The notes beneath the pieces are model-generated. The model saw nothing but the letters and a program-made list of their open reading frames with translations, had not been told where the DNA came from and did not search any database. From the NCBI RefSeq assembly GCF_947502415.1, contig NZ_CANMZV010000019.1, forward strand, positions 1 through 64,000: DNA of 64,000 nt, given 5' to 3'. The DNA comes from an uncultured Photobacterium sp. Its GTDB lineage: Bacteria > Pseudomonadota > Gammaproteobacteria > Enterobacterales > Vibrionaceae. The position numbers and the translations under genes are program-made. This document shows positions 9,281 to 18,423 of this stretch, piece after piece (within the stretch, counting starts at the first letter, position 1; every line of letters starts with the position of its first letter).

Positions 9281-10147
9281 TCAAACCATACTTTCGACAA
9301 AAATCATCGGCTCTTGATAGCTGATGGCCCAACCGTCATCCATCAGCTCCTCAACCACATCATCATTCATATCAACAAACTCTTCACTCAAAAAGCCACA
9401 AATAGCCTCTCCCCCAGGCGTTAATGCCAATGCAGAAAACCAGGGCATAAGGCGGATATTAGCTTCCAAAAGGCAAAGATGAAGGTGTTTCATGTCCTTC
9501 CGAGCAATATTTACTATCGTATTTGCCAGGCTCTTAGCTATACCCATCTGCCTGAACGCTGGATCAACATATACAGTATGTAACGACAACTCGTAACAAA
9601 GCTCACCATGATGAATAGGGAAACGGTGATCTTCGATATACCGACTGAACACTGCGGTAGCAATCAATCGATCATCACAATAGACCATCAGCGCAATATC
9701 ATTCTCTTCATGGTACAAACGGCTAAATGGCGACGCTAATATTTCTGATTCTAGAGAAGCTGTAATCTGCTCTTCACCGCACAATCCCTTTACTCCATCA
9801 TAAGCCTGTACTAACGGCATCACGACCATAACAGCATTGTCACAATCCAGCGCCTCCACTACCCCCATTAGTGAAAGCATTGCTGTCGGGGTAAGTTTCA
9901 CCGTCTGATAAAGCGCATTAGAAAGGTGCCCATTACTAATCGGATTCCCCATTGCATCAACCTGAAAAACGTCCTCTGTATTACTGTTAGCGCTAGCATC
10001 AAAGATATAAACGTTTTTCTTAGACTGAGCTTGTTGCAACGATGCAAAGGTGAGTGCCTCCTGCCAAAAACAACAAGACTGAACTAACTGATAATAAGAA
10101 TCTTCCTGCGAAAAGATTTGATAGCGATTATGAGGCATCTGTTCCAA
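9281..10147 (-). CDS. GNAT family N-acetyltransferase
   Basis: A 288-residue protein with a C-terminal GNAT fold (about 150-250). The acetyl-CoA binding motif A is seen as VDPAFRQMGIAKSL (R-Q-x-G-x-A). The first 130 residues are not a standard GNAT extension I recognise and may bind the substrate. The C-terminus is very acidic (about 255-275). The acceptor is unknown. The gene stands alone, flanked by spacers of about 300 and 490 nt. Confidence 0.8.
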   Translation of the reverse strand: MEQMPHNRYQIFSQEDSYYQLVQSCCFWQEALTFASLQQAQSKKNVYIFDASANSNTEDVFQVDAMGNPISNGHLSNALYQTVKLTPTAMLSLMGVVEALDCDNAVMVVMPLVQAYDGVKGLCGEEQITASLESEILASPFSRLYHEENDIALMVYCDDRLIATAVFSRYIEDHRFPIHHGELCYELSLHTVYVDPAFRQMGIAKSLANTIVNIARKDMKHLHLCLLEANIRLMPWFSALALTPGGEAICGFLSEEFVDMNDDVVEELMDDGWAISYQEPMIFVESMV

Positions 10148-10339
10148 ACTCCCGGCCTATGATAAAACACATAGCAATTAAGCTAGTTGCATAATAACAA
10201 AATACCTCCCCTTGAACTGCCCATTGCTTACAAGTTGTGATACATAAGCTATTTGGTGTCGAGCAATTGACTATTTTTACGCCAATAGAACCTTCGATTT
10301 CGTCAAATAATCATCGACAAAAAAATGACGCCAAAATTT

Positions 10340-10360
10340 ATTTTTTGACAGTCAAAAAAT
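10340..10360. repeat. 21-bp palindrome in an AT-rich spacer
   Basis: ATTTTTTGAC and its exact complement GTCAAAAAAT are separated by one base. It lies about 275 nt upstream of the L,D-transpeptidase start, in a 486-nt spacer (10148-10633) that otherwise shows only AT-rich sequence. It could be an operator for a dimeric regulator or a weak hairpin. Confidence 0.6.
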
Positions 10361-10633
10361 TATCAGATTTATATCAATAGATTGAATTAGAGCTGATTAT
10401 TTTGCATTCAAACCAGCACAAAAACGACCATTTTTTTGGTTGAAAAATGTTCAGTCATTTATTACAGTCAGCAATGTCAGAACGATGTCAAAACATGAAA
10501 AACTTTCAATGGCATCTCACTTTGGTCATTAACACAGAAAGCAAGGAAGCATATGAAAAAGTGAACACATCCTCTGATTATTTAGCAGTGAACACCCTAT
10601 AAAAAAATAATTTTAAAATAAAATAATTAGTTA

Positions 10634-11122
10634 ATGAAAACGTTAGTATTATCATTATTACTGGTCTTATCTCAAACTGCTTTTGCATATAGTGATAGAC
10701 CAACAGCGGATTACGTTCTAGTAAAAAAATCTGAAAGAAAAATGTTCTTAATCAAGAACAATCAAATCTTTCGTGAATACACAATAAGCCTTGGAAAACA
10801 ACCGATTGGACACAAGCAGCAACAAGGAGATTACCGAACACCTGAGGGAATATACGAAATAGACTTTCGAAACAGACAAAGTAAATTTCACTTAAGCTTG
10901 CATATTAACTACCCTAACAAGCAGGATATTGAAAGGGCAAAAATACTAGGTGTAAATCCGGGCGGTGATATTTTTATCCATGGCTTACCAAATGGTAAAA
11001 ATAAGCCGTTATTATATCAAGGTGTTGATTGGACCCGTGGCTGTATTGCAGTAAACAATCCACAAATTAGAGAAATCTCGCAATATGTCGTAGACGGGAC
11101 ACCAATTCAAATATCACCATAA
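10634..11122 (+). CDS. L,D-transpeptidase (YkuD domain), secreted
   Basis: A 162-residue protein with a Sec signal peptide (about 1-18, ending at AFA-YS) followed directly by a YkuD catalytic domain. The active-site pattern is present: the His of IFIHGLP and the Cys of DWTRGCIAV. Such enzymes form 3-3 peptidoglycan cross-links or attach proteins to the wall in the periplasm. At this length there is only the bare catalytic domain, with no LysM or other binding module. The gene is markedly more AT-rich than its neighbours, with many AAA/AAT/TTA codons, and sits between long AT-rich spacers. That suggests acquisition by transfer. It has no operon partner. Confidence 0.88.
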   Translation: MKTLVLSLLLVLSQTAFAYSDRPTADYVLVKKSERKMFLIKNNQIFREYTISLGKQPIGHKQQQGDYRTPEGIYEIDFRNRQSKFHLSLHINYPNKQDIERAKILGVNPGGDIFIHGLPNGKNKPLLYQGVDWTRGCIAVNNPQIREISQYVVDGTPIQISP

Positions 11123-11186
11123 TTAGACATCAAAGTCTAATTTAAAAGACACAACAATAATAATAGATTTAAAAGTAAAAACGTTT

Positions 11187-11212
11187 AATGAGGGCATTGC
11201 CCTCATTTTTTT
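11187..11212 (+). terminator. Terminator after the L,D-transpeptidase gene
   Basis: A perfect 9-bp stem AATGAGGGC/GCCCTCATT with a 3-nt loop and a run of T. Confidence 0.85.
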
Positions 11213-11321
11213 ATGTGTGTAATTAGGTTATGCCAAATTGACTCTCCCAATCCTAGCTAAACTGCGACACCACAGGTTCTACCACTGGATATTTTTATAT
11301 TCAGTCGCCTTATAAACGAGT

Positions 11322-14132
11322 TCAGCTAACGCGTTTACTCCCTAAAGGAGAACCTATTGCCGCCTGCATACACTCCTGCTCCGACATAGGTTGATAGAAA
11401 TAAAAACCTTGAAGCTCTTCAATATGCAGAGCCTGCAAAGCTAATTTCTGCCCTTCTGTTTCAACCCCTTCGGCCACCATAGACAAACCTAGCGCCTTAG
11501 ACATACTGACGATATTACTCATCAGTATTTCCCCCTGATGATCAATACCGATCCGCTTCACAAAGCTCTGATCTATCTTAACCACATCCAGCGGAAACTC
11601 ACACAGCGAATTCAACGCTGAATATCCTGTTCCAAAATCATCCAGCGCCAATTTGATACCCATCGATTTAAGCGACTGCATTTGATGAATCACCTGATGG
11701 GTTGATCCAATCAGTATGCTTTCAGTGATCTCTATCGTCAGTAAATTCGGTTGGATGTCGTACCGATCCAGACAAGATTGAACCGTTGGTATCAAATCCG
11801 GGTCAGAAAAATGCGGGCTGGATAAATTTACATGCATCGTCAATTGGCTTAAACCGCAGTCTTGACGATGACGATTTACCTTAGCCAGAAATTCACAAGA
11901 CTTATCAAGAATCATACAACCAAGCGCAATAATCAGCTCTCGCGACTCTGCCATAGGAATAAACTGTGCCGGTGATACCTCACCAAGTTCAGGGTGATGC
12001 CAACGCGCCAAAGCCTCAAATCCGCATATTCCTTCATTTGCACCGTATACTATTGGCTGAAATTTAGGATAGATATCACCGTCTCTAATTGCCCTTACCA
12101 TATCCCGCTGAATAACAATATGGCTTTTAAATAATTCACCAACACGAAGGTTAAACAACTGGATACTTGATTTCTCATACCCGGCCCGATATGTGGCGTA
12201 TTCTCCGGCATTCATCATGGCTTCAGCCGTCGGAGTCATTTTGGTTGAAAGAACGATACCTACCGATACCGATAACCTCACTTCCAGCCCTTCTACCACC
12301 AGTGGCTGCTCTAAAGCAGAAACAATTGTCCGAGCATAACGGTATGGGGCGTAACGGCTTTCAGTCGACAAGACAAAAGCAAATTCACTGTCTGATACCC
12401 TCCCCAGCAAGCCAACATCGACAATTTTCCTTAATTCATTGGTTGCTGCTACCAGAATTTGATCTGCCATATGATGACCAAATGCCCCGGCAACGATATT
12501 GAATCGCTCAATCCGGACATAAAGCAGGGCAGGTGAAAAGGCGCAATCACTGCCTCCTGTTTCAGCCAGCTTCTGTTCCAGCACAGAAAACAAAGTACTT
12601 CGGTTCACTAACCCGGTTACTGAGTCATGTTTTTCCAACTGTTTGATCAGGCCCTCTTGCTCTTTTTGACGGCTTACATCCTTAACCGACAACATCAAAG
12701 CATCCGAGTTTTGCTGCTTGATTAATGTCAGCTCCAACTTACACGCAATCAGACTGGCATCAGCAGCCAGCATCTCGACATCAAAAAAACGCTCTCCATT
12801 TTCAACTGCACGATAGAGTTTCTCAACAGTAAATGGTTGTTCACCCAGCTCGGGACATAAATTCAACAAAGGCTGACCAATCAAAACCGCACCAGATGGA
12901 TACCGCAAGATCAAAGCCATCGTATCATTGGCATCAACAACCTCCTCATCCAGCACCATCAGCAAACCCAGGTTACTGTTTTTATATAAGGCATCGAATT
13001 TTTCGGCGACATCATTCAATGCCGAATGCGTATGAGATGACTTAGCCAGGATCTGGTTAATAACTTCACCAACCATCGAAAATTCATCATTACCCTCAAC
13101 TTTCATCTGGGTTTTGTACTGTCCCTTGATCACCGACTCAAGACCTTCTTCAAGAGCAATAAAACGCTGACCGACCTTGAGACGAAAAACGAACAATGTC
13201 AGGACACCAATCAAAACAGATGCAATAAACATAGATATAGCCAGCCAAGTAATAAGCTTGTTTCCTTCCTGGAAAATGGTTCTCTGCTGACTACTCTTCA
13301 AAATCGCGATTGGTGTACCATTGAATCCGGCGAGTAATCGGCAAGCCGATAGTGACTTTCCATTGTCCTCAATTGCCACCACCGGAAAAGCCTGATTCTG
13401 AATATTATCATCAGGATTAAACGTTGATAGCGTGTTTGTCGATGACAAGATAGATTCAAACTGACTAGGGAAACCTGTTGAAAGATAACGCCCCCACACC
13501 AACCAACCACCAACAGGGCTATCTCCGAGGCTGTTACGAATAGGGGTAACACTTACAACCCAAATATCACCATCCATTACAATCAAACCGGCACGCTCAT
13601 CGGATTCTGCAACTTTCCCACTAACTAATGAATTGATTAATGTACCTATCCCTTCATTCGACATCAGCTGCTCTCGGAGAGAAACAGATAACTCATCTAA
13701 TTGCTGTGGGGATGTCGTCATAATGCTTTCAACAATCTGCCCGGAGCGATTAATGAACACCATCATGTCGAGATCAAGGCTTTTTAAGCCATTGTAATAG
13801 AGGTTTCTATCCCGGTATGCATCATCCCCTTTCGTGACCAACTGATAGCTTTCATCCCACGAGGCCCAATCATAGGCCCTCTTCCCCTGGCTCTGTACCA
13901 GAATATTGACCACAGACTCAGCTTCGCTACTATGCTGGAGGATTTGCTGCTGCTCTATATCGTTAAGGTTCATCAAGAAAAAATAACGGGCACTAAACAA
14001 GCAAATAGCAGCAATGGCAAACAAACCGGTACCGAACAAGAGAAATGTTCGGGTACTCAATTTAAGTGAGGCTAATTCAGTTATTTTCATTATCTGCCGC
14101 AACCAAAAAATCATTCCCATTAAGAATATCAA
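11322..14132 (-). CDS. CHASE4-HAMP-PAS-GGDEF-EAL cyclic-di-GMP protein
   Basis: A 936-residue membrane signalling protein. Two transmembrane helices (about 28-50 and 295-318) flank a periplasmic CHASE4-like sensor carrying DWASWDESYQLV. A HAMP-like linker, a PAS-like region (about 375-480), a GGDEF domain (about 500-655) and an EAL domain (about 670-920) follow. The GGDEF signature is replaced by SDSEF, so diguanylate cyclase activity is probably lost. The EAL domain keeps FEALARW, NLSS, IEITES, DDFGTGYS, VKIDQSF and VAEGVET, so it should hydrolyse c-di-GMP. The start is uncertain. Met15 (MKITELAS) is an alternative that removes a hydrophobic N-terminal stretch. Likely role: environment-controlled lowering of c-di-GMP. 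Confidence 0.9.
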   Translation of the reverse strand: MIFLMGMIFWLRQIMKITELASLKLSTRTFLLFGTGLFAIAAICLFSARYFFLMNLNDIEQQQILQHSSEAESVVNILVQSQGKRAYDWASWDESYQLVTKGDDAYRDRNLYYNGLKSLDLDMMVFINRSGQIVESIMTTSPQQLDELSVSLREQLMSNEGIGTLINSLVSGKVAESDERAGLIVMDGDIWVVSVTPIRNSLGDSPVGGWLVWGRYLSTGFPSQFESILSSTNTLSTFNPDDNIQNQAFPVVAIEDNGKSLSACRLLAGFNGTPIAILKSSQQRTIFQEGNKLITWLAISMFIASVLIGVLTLFVFRLKVGQRFIALEEGLESVIKGQYKTQMKVEGNDEFSMVGEVINQILAKSSHTHSALNDVAEKFDALYKNSNLGLLMVLDEEVVDANDTMALILRYPSGAVLIGQPLLNLCPELGEQPFTVEKLYRAVENGERFFDVEMLAADASLIACKLELTLIKQQNSDALMLSVKDVSRQKEQEGLIKQLEKHDSVTGLVNRSTLFSVLEQKLAETGGSDCAFSPALLYVRIERFNIVAGAFGHHMADQILVAATNELRKIVDVGLLGRVSDSEFAFVLSTESRYAPYRYARTIVSALEQPLVVEGLEVRLSVSVGIVLSTKMTPTAEAMMNAGEYATYRAGYEKSSIQLFNLRVGELFKSHIVIQRDMVRAIRDGDIYPKFQPIVYGANEGICGFEALARWHHPELGEVSPAQFIPMAESRELIIALGCMILDKSCEFLAKVNRHRQDCGLSQLTMHVNLSSPHFSDPDLIPTVQSCLDRYDIQPNLLTIEITESILIGSTHQVIHQMQSLKSMGIKLALDDFGTGYSALNSLCEFPLDVVKIDQSFVKRIGIDHQGEILMSNIVSMSKALGLSMVAEGVETEGQKLALQALHIEELQGFYFYQPMSEQECMQAAIGSPLGSKRVS

Positions 14133-14282
14133 TGTAACAGCATTTAAGGCAATGCAACCTACACCATAACAATCCCATCAACACTTCCAACAAATAAGAT
14201 TAATTCATCTTACTTTTTGTTTTCACTGTCTAAATCTTTTTTGAGGATGAGAGCCTGGTTGGCCCGCTAACCTGTCTATGTA

Positions 14283-14505
14283 TCACAGCATACCCACTTC
14301 AGCACCGCTTTCCTCGGGCTCCTTCGCTTGAGTCTCAAACCGCTCCTGAAGATCAAACAATTCACGACGAACATCAAACAGGTACTCCTTACCAAGAAAA
14401 ACTAAAAATGCAAAACACCAAATCAATAATCGGGCTAAATATTAGTGCTAATTTTCTTGATTCAACAAAAATAAGCCTTGTAAAAAATAAAGCCACCAAG
14501 CCCAT
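14283..14505 (-). pseudogene. Possible frameshifted small two-helix membrane protein
   Basis: Two overlapping reading frames look coding in the spacer after the chitinase gene. The first (14505-14389) reads a hydrophobic helix beginning MGLVALFFTRLIF and stops after SFSW. The second (from about 14426 to 14283) reads another hydrophobic helix, LLIWCFAFLVFLG, then a charged tail with VRRELFDLQERFETQ. Joined by one frameshift they would give a protein of about 75 residues with two helices and a charged tail. There is no good Shine-Dalgarno sequence for either frame. It may be a decayed gene or chance, and I recognise no family. Confidence 0.3.
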
Positions 14506-14576
14506 CAAGAAGGCAAGGAGGCCATTGCTATTAGTATATGATTCGGCACATAAAACAAATTAAGTCATTATCATGC

Positions 14577-16070
14577 TTATTGCCCTTCAGGAATTACATT
14601 ACCGTTTTCATCATAAGTCTGGACATTGAAGTGGTGCTCAACACATTTCTCATAATCACCTTTGAATAACGCATTAAAGGCATACTGGTACGGTACAAGT
14701 TTACAGGTGAAGCTATGATTTCCCGGAGTATTCGGATTCCAACCCCAGTTTTTATCCCAAGTGATCATCAGTGCACCAGCACCATCAGTATTAAACGGCT
14801 TCATGTCGGCACATCCGAGCTTCTCACCCGTAAGATCAAGGCTGAGCTCTTTGGCAAATAACTTGTAATAATCAATCCGGTTTTGTGCCAGTGTTGTTTC
14901 TGCTCCCTTATTACATTCAAAAGCACCGTTAATGATCTGGATAGTCGAACCAAATCCAGATTCAATTCCCGCCGCCTTATCGGCAGCATTCGGCTTCCAA
15001 GTACCATCAATAACATGCAACATACTTGGCTTCGGTGGTTGCGGATAAATATAGAAGAATACTGCAGAAGCCAAGTTGAGCCAGGTATCAGCCACCAACG
15101 CTGGGTTTTCCAACAGAACGTTTTTATCACCGAACATCGCTTCAGAAAACGGCCCGTAGTTATAGTTCCAGCTCAGCTGTTTAGCACCACGACCAAAATA
15201 GCTCTTGCCCGGTGCACATGGCCATCTCTCACCTTGCCAGCCACCACACTTGCTGTATGTCTTATCCAGCTTATCTTCTGACTTATACATCTCACGAAGG
15301 TAATACAGTCCTTGGCGCCACTCCGACACCCCTTTACTCGTTTCCCAGCTTGGTGCATGGGCACCAGTCTCCTGAACGAAATGAGCAAACATTGTAGTAA
15401 GAGAGCGCTTACAGATTTCGTCAGAATTACGGCCATCGGTATAAGTTCGGCAAAACGCCGGGAACTTAGCGATCGCCTGCAAAAAACGCTGATAAGTATA
15501 TTTATCATTACGTAACGGGAATAGATAATTCCACATCGCATCATCAACTATAGATTCTGCTCTGCGGACGTTTTCCGGGTTAGTTGCTTTCAAAGGAGCT
15601 ACAGCTTCTACCGCTGCATTATCGAGCGTCGCAATATCCGAGCGAACCAGTTTGAATAAGTCCGTATTCGTCTGGCTCTCTTCTATCGCAACCAGTTCAC
15701 TGCGCGGCATGAGATACCCTCCCTTGCCATCAGGAATGATCGTCAATTCGCCGGGGTTTGGATTAGGGTTTGGATTAGGGTTAGGGTTAGGGTTAGGGTT
15801 AGGCTCGCCTCCAGTCGGACAGTCGACAACATCCCAGAACCAACTATTTACTGATGGTGATTCCCAGCTGCTAGGACTGTTTTTCGCTTTATAGCAACTC
15901 TGCTGATAGACAACAATGTCACCATTATTTACTTTTGTTTTGCCTGGCTCCCAGTTGATAGCATCCCCCGGACTCGCCGCCTGTGAAGACAGAGCATACC
16001 CGCAAGCACAAATCCCGAGCACAAAACTGGTAAGATACTTTAGCCTAAGCCCCTTTATCTTGTGATTCAT
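14577..16070 (-). CDS. Secreted GH19 chitinase with chitin-binding domain
   Basis: A 497-residue enzyme. I place the start at the second Met: the upstream in-frame ATGGAGG carries the Shine-Dalgarno sequence GGAGG, 8 nt before ATG AAT CAC. A signal peptide ends at SSQA-AS. A small chitin-binding module of the CBM5/12 type (about 36-88, with [27 protein letters not shown] spacing of Trp/Tyr) follows. A Pro-Asn linker comes next, then a GH19 lysozyme-like catalytic domain whose likely acid is the Glu of HFVQETGAH. It cleaves beta-1,4 links in chitin outside the cell, fitting a marine chitin degrader. The linker is encoded by pure hexamer repeats. Confidence 0.9.
   Translation of the reverse strand: MNHKIKGLRLKYLTSFVLGICACGYALSSQAASPGDAINWEPGKTKVNNGDIVVYQQSCYKAKNSPSSWESPSVNSWFWDVVDCPTGGEPNPNPNPNPNPNPNPNPGELTIIPDGKGGYLMPRSELVAIEESQTNTDLFKLVRSDIATLDNAAVEAVAPLKATNPENVRRAESIVDDAMWNYLFPLRNDKYTYQRFLQAIAKFPAFCRTYTDGRNSDEICKRSLTTMFAHFVQETGAHAPSWETSKGVSEWRQGLYYLREMYKSEDKLDKTYSKCGGWQGERWPCAPGKSYFGRGAKQLSWNYNYGPFSEAMFGDKNVLLENPALVADTWLNLASAVFFYIYPQPPKPSMLHVIDGTWKPNAADKAAGIESGFGSTIQIINGAFECNKGAETTLAQNRIDYYKLFAKELSLDLTGEKLGCADMKPFNTDGAGALMITWDKNWGWNPNTPGNHSFTCKLVPYQYAFNALFKGDYEKCVEHHFNVQTYDENGNVIPEGQ
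15754..15803. repeat. TTAGGG-type hexamer array encoding the chitinase linker
   Basis: On the plus strand GGGTTT/GGATTA variants pass into an uninterrupted run of about five TTAGGG units. On the coding strand each hexamer reads AAC-CCT or AAT-CCA, giving the (Pro-Asn)n linker between the binding and catalytic domains. Because the unit is six bases, slippage changes linker length without breaking the frame. Confidence 0.9.
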
Positions 16071-16258
16071 AAATAAAACCTCCATTATTCTTTCAGACTC
16101 AGAGGCTATTATTTGTCCAACAAAAACAAAGGGGCGATTTGTTTCCTCGCTTAATTACTGTCTGTCGAGGCTATTCACACTATCCCGCAAACTTGCCCTG
16201 TTATTTAGCTAGAAAATGGATACAACCCGACATTATTGCGGCAACCGCATCAGAAGTG

Positions 16259-17704
16259 TTAAATACCGCCCATCAGCATGTATTTCACTTCAACATAGTC
16301 TTCGATGCCGTATTTTGAACCTTCACGGCCAAGGCCGGATTCCTTGACACCGCCAAATGGTGCCACTTCAGTAGAAATAATTCCCTGATTGATGCCGACG
16401 ATACCGGACTCTAGTCCTTCAGCAACACGCCATACCCGGCCAATATCACGAGCATAGAAATAAGCCGCCAGGCCTGAATCGGTATCATTAGCCATCGCCA
16501 AAACTTCTTCCTCGGAACTGAATCGGTAACAGGCAGCTACCGGGCCGAAAGTTTCTTCGTTAGCAATCAACATCTCATGATCGGTATTGGCAAGCACGGT
16601 CGGCTCATAAAAATTACCACCCAGCGGGCTTCGCTTGCCGCCAGTCAACACTGTCGCGCCTTTGGCTACAGCATCACTGACGTGGCTCTCTACTTTTTCA
16701 GCTGCCATAGCGTTAATCAAAGGCCCCTGGGTTGCACCTTCCTCTAAACCAGATGCGACTTTCAGCTGCTTAACGGTTTCGGCCAGTTTCGCTGTAAACT
16801 CATCGTATACACTGTCCTGAATATAGAATCGGTTTACACAGACACAAGTTTGGCCGGTATTGCGAAATTTGGATGCCATAGCCCCCTGCACTGCCTCATC
16901 AATATCAGCATCGTCAAAAACAATAAACGGCGCATTACCACCAAGCTCCAGAGAAAGCTTTTTGACTGAATCAGCAGCCTGACGCATCAACAACTTACCA
17001 ACACGTGTCGAACCGGTGAACGATATTTTACGCACTGACTTGGATTCCATCAGCGCCCCACCGATTGCCGCAGCGTCACCAGAAACCACGTTGAAAACCC
17101 CCGCAGGGATCCCAGCTTTCTCAGCCAATACAGCCAATGCCATCGCACTTAGCGGTGTTTCTTCTGATGGCTTTAGAATCATGGTGCAGCCTGCCGCCAA
17201 TGCAGGACCAGCTTTGCGAGTGACCATCGCCAGTGGGAAATTCCACGGAGTGATCGCACCAACAACACCAATCGGCTCTTTAGTGACGATAATACGGGAG
17301 TCCGCTCTATGTGACGGGATCACATCGCCATAAACGCGTTTGCCTTCCTCAGCAAACCATTCAAAAAAGCTTGCGGCATAACCCACTTCCCCTAAGGCTT
17401 CAGCATAAGGTTTACCTTGTTCGGTCGTCATAATCATCGCAAGATCGTGCTGATGTTCAATGATCAACTCCCCCCAACGACGCACAGCCAGACTGCGTTC
17501 CTTGGCTGTCTTCTTACGCCAAAGCTTAAACGCGGCCTTCGCGGCCTCTATTGCAGCCAGAGTTTCACTTTCCCCGGCACACCCTACATCTGCGATCTTC
17601 TCGCCATCCGCAGGATTGGTGACAGCGTAACACTTATTGTTAGTCTGCCAGATACCGTTAATATAAAAGCCTGTCTGCAATAGTTCTGATTGTTTAATAT
17701 TCAT
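16259..17704 (-). CDS. gabD: Succinate-semialdehyde dehydrogenase (NADP+)
   Basis: A 481-residue aldehyde dehydrogenase, almost the length of E. coli GabD (482). I start it at MNIKQSELL, which follows an AGGA sequence and aligns with the GabD N-terminus. The longer in-frame start at 17728 adds eight unlikely residues. The motifs in order are TPWNFPLAM, FTGSTRVGK (cofactor site), LELGGNAPF with the general-base Glu, and NTGQTCVCVNR with the catalytic Cys. It oxidises succinate semialdehyde to succinate, the last step of GABA or putrescine breakdown. It stands alone here, with no gabT next to it. Other aldehyde substrates cannot be excluded. Confidence 0.85.
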   Translation of the reverse strand: MNIKQSELLQTGFYINGIWQTNNKCYAVTNPADGEKIADVGCAGESETLAAIEAAKAAFKLWRKKTAKERSLAVRRWGELIIEHQHDLAMIMTTEQGKPYAEALGEVGYAASFFEWFAEEGKRVYGDVIPSHRADSRIIVTKEPIGVVGAITPWNFPLAMVTRKAGPALAAGCTMILKPSEETPLSAMALAVLAEKAGIPAGVFNVVSGDAAAIGGALMESKSVRKISFTGSTRVGKLLMRQAADSVKKLSLELGGNAPFIVFDDADIDEAVQGAMASKFRNTGQTCVCVNRFYIQDSVYDEFTAKLAETVKQLKVASGLEEGATQGPLINAMAAEKVESHVSDAVAKGATVLTGGKRSPLGGNFYEPTVLANTDHEMLIANEETFGPVAACYRFSSEEEVLAMANDTDSGLAAYFYARDIGRVWRVAEGLESGIVGINQGIISTEVAPFGGVKESGLGREGSKYGIEDYVEVKYMLMGGI

Positions 17705-18148
17705 CATTATTCCTGCTGAACAGCTCATTAAATGTAAATACCTAAAAAAACTTTAGCTACGAAAACATCAATGTGCTATCCGGTCGATTTATTTCATTTC
17801 TTACCGCTGAACAAACTGCTCAACCTTTCTGTTATCAAAAAGTAATTCAACAGCATTCAGTAGCCGCCCAATATACGCCGATAAACACCGAAAGCCAGTA
17901 ACGATACGCTATCACTCTGTTTTCTGGTTAAATCCAGCATCTTCACAGAATTTATGTGCAATATCCCAGCAAAGAGGGCACCATTTACCCACCAGCGTTT
18001 CAAACGTTGTTAAGCTCCATTAACAAAACACAACAGTCAAAAGGGGGAGATGCTGACAGCAACTTGCTTATAGCAAATAAAAACTGTGATCAATAAAACA
18101 ATTTAATCATGTTTTTAAAATATTAACTGAATATTCGGTTGAGATTCT

Positions 18149-18169
18149 ATTCATTCTCGACGAATGAAT
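18149..18169. repeat. Inverted repeat upstream of arcC
   Basis: ATTCATTC and its exact complement GAATGAAT are separated by TCGAC. It lies in the roughly 700-nt AT-rich spacer 17705-18423, about 255 nt before arcC. The half-site resembles part of an arginine-repressor box (TGAAT/ATTCA) but the spacing is wrong, so the regulator is unknown. I see nothing else I can name in this spacer. Confidence 0.5.
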
Positions 18170-18423
18170 CATATAGAAATAATGGTAATACTCCTTTAAT
18201 ATTGATTTTGAGCTGGATATTTAATCGATATGTTATTATTGCTTCTTTTAAGTGCCAATTTTGTTGAGTATGTTTTTTTGAAATTAATCACATTTAAGTA
18301 AATGTTTTTTATTTAATCTAGCCCTGCTTTCCAAAGCACTACATTAAATAAAAACAAAGTTAATCAAACAATTAACTGCACCTTACATATAACAGCACTC
18401 TTTAAAGAGGCGGAGATACGATC

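Noticed and set aside
15754..15803. TTAGGG repeats as eukaryotic contamination
   Set aside because: They read in frame as a Pro-Asn linker inside a complete bacterial chitinase gene.
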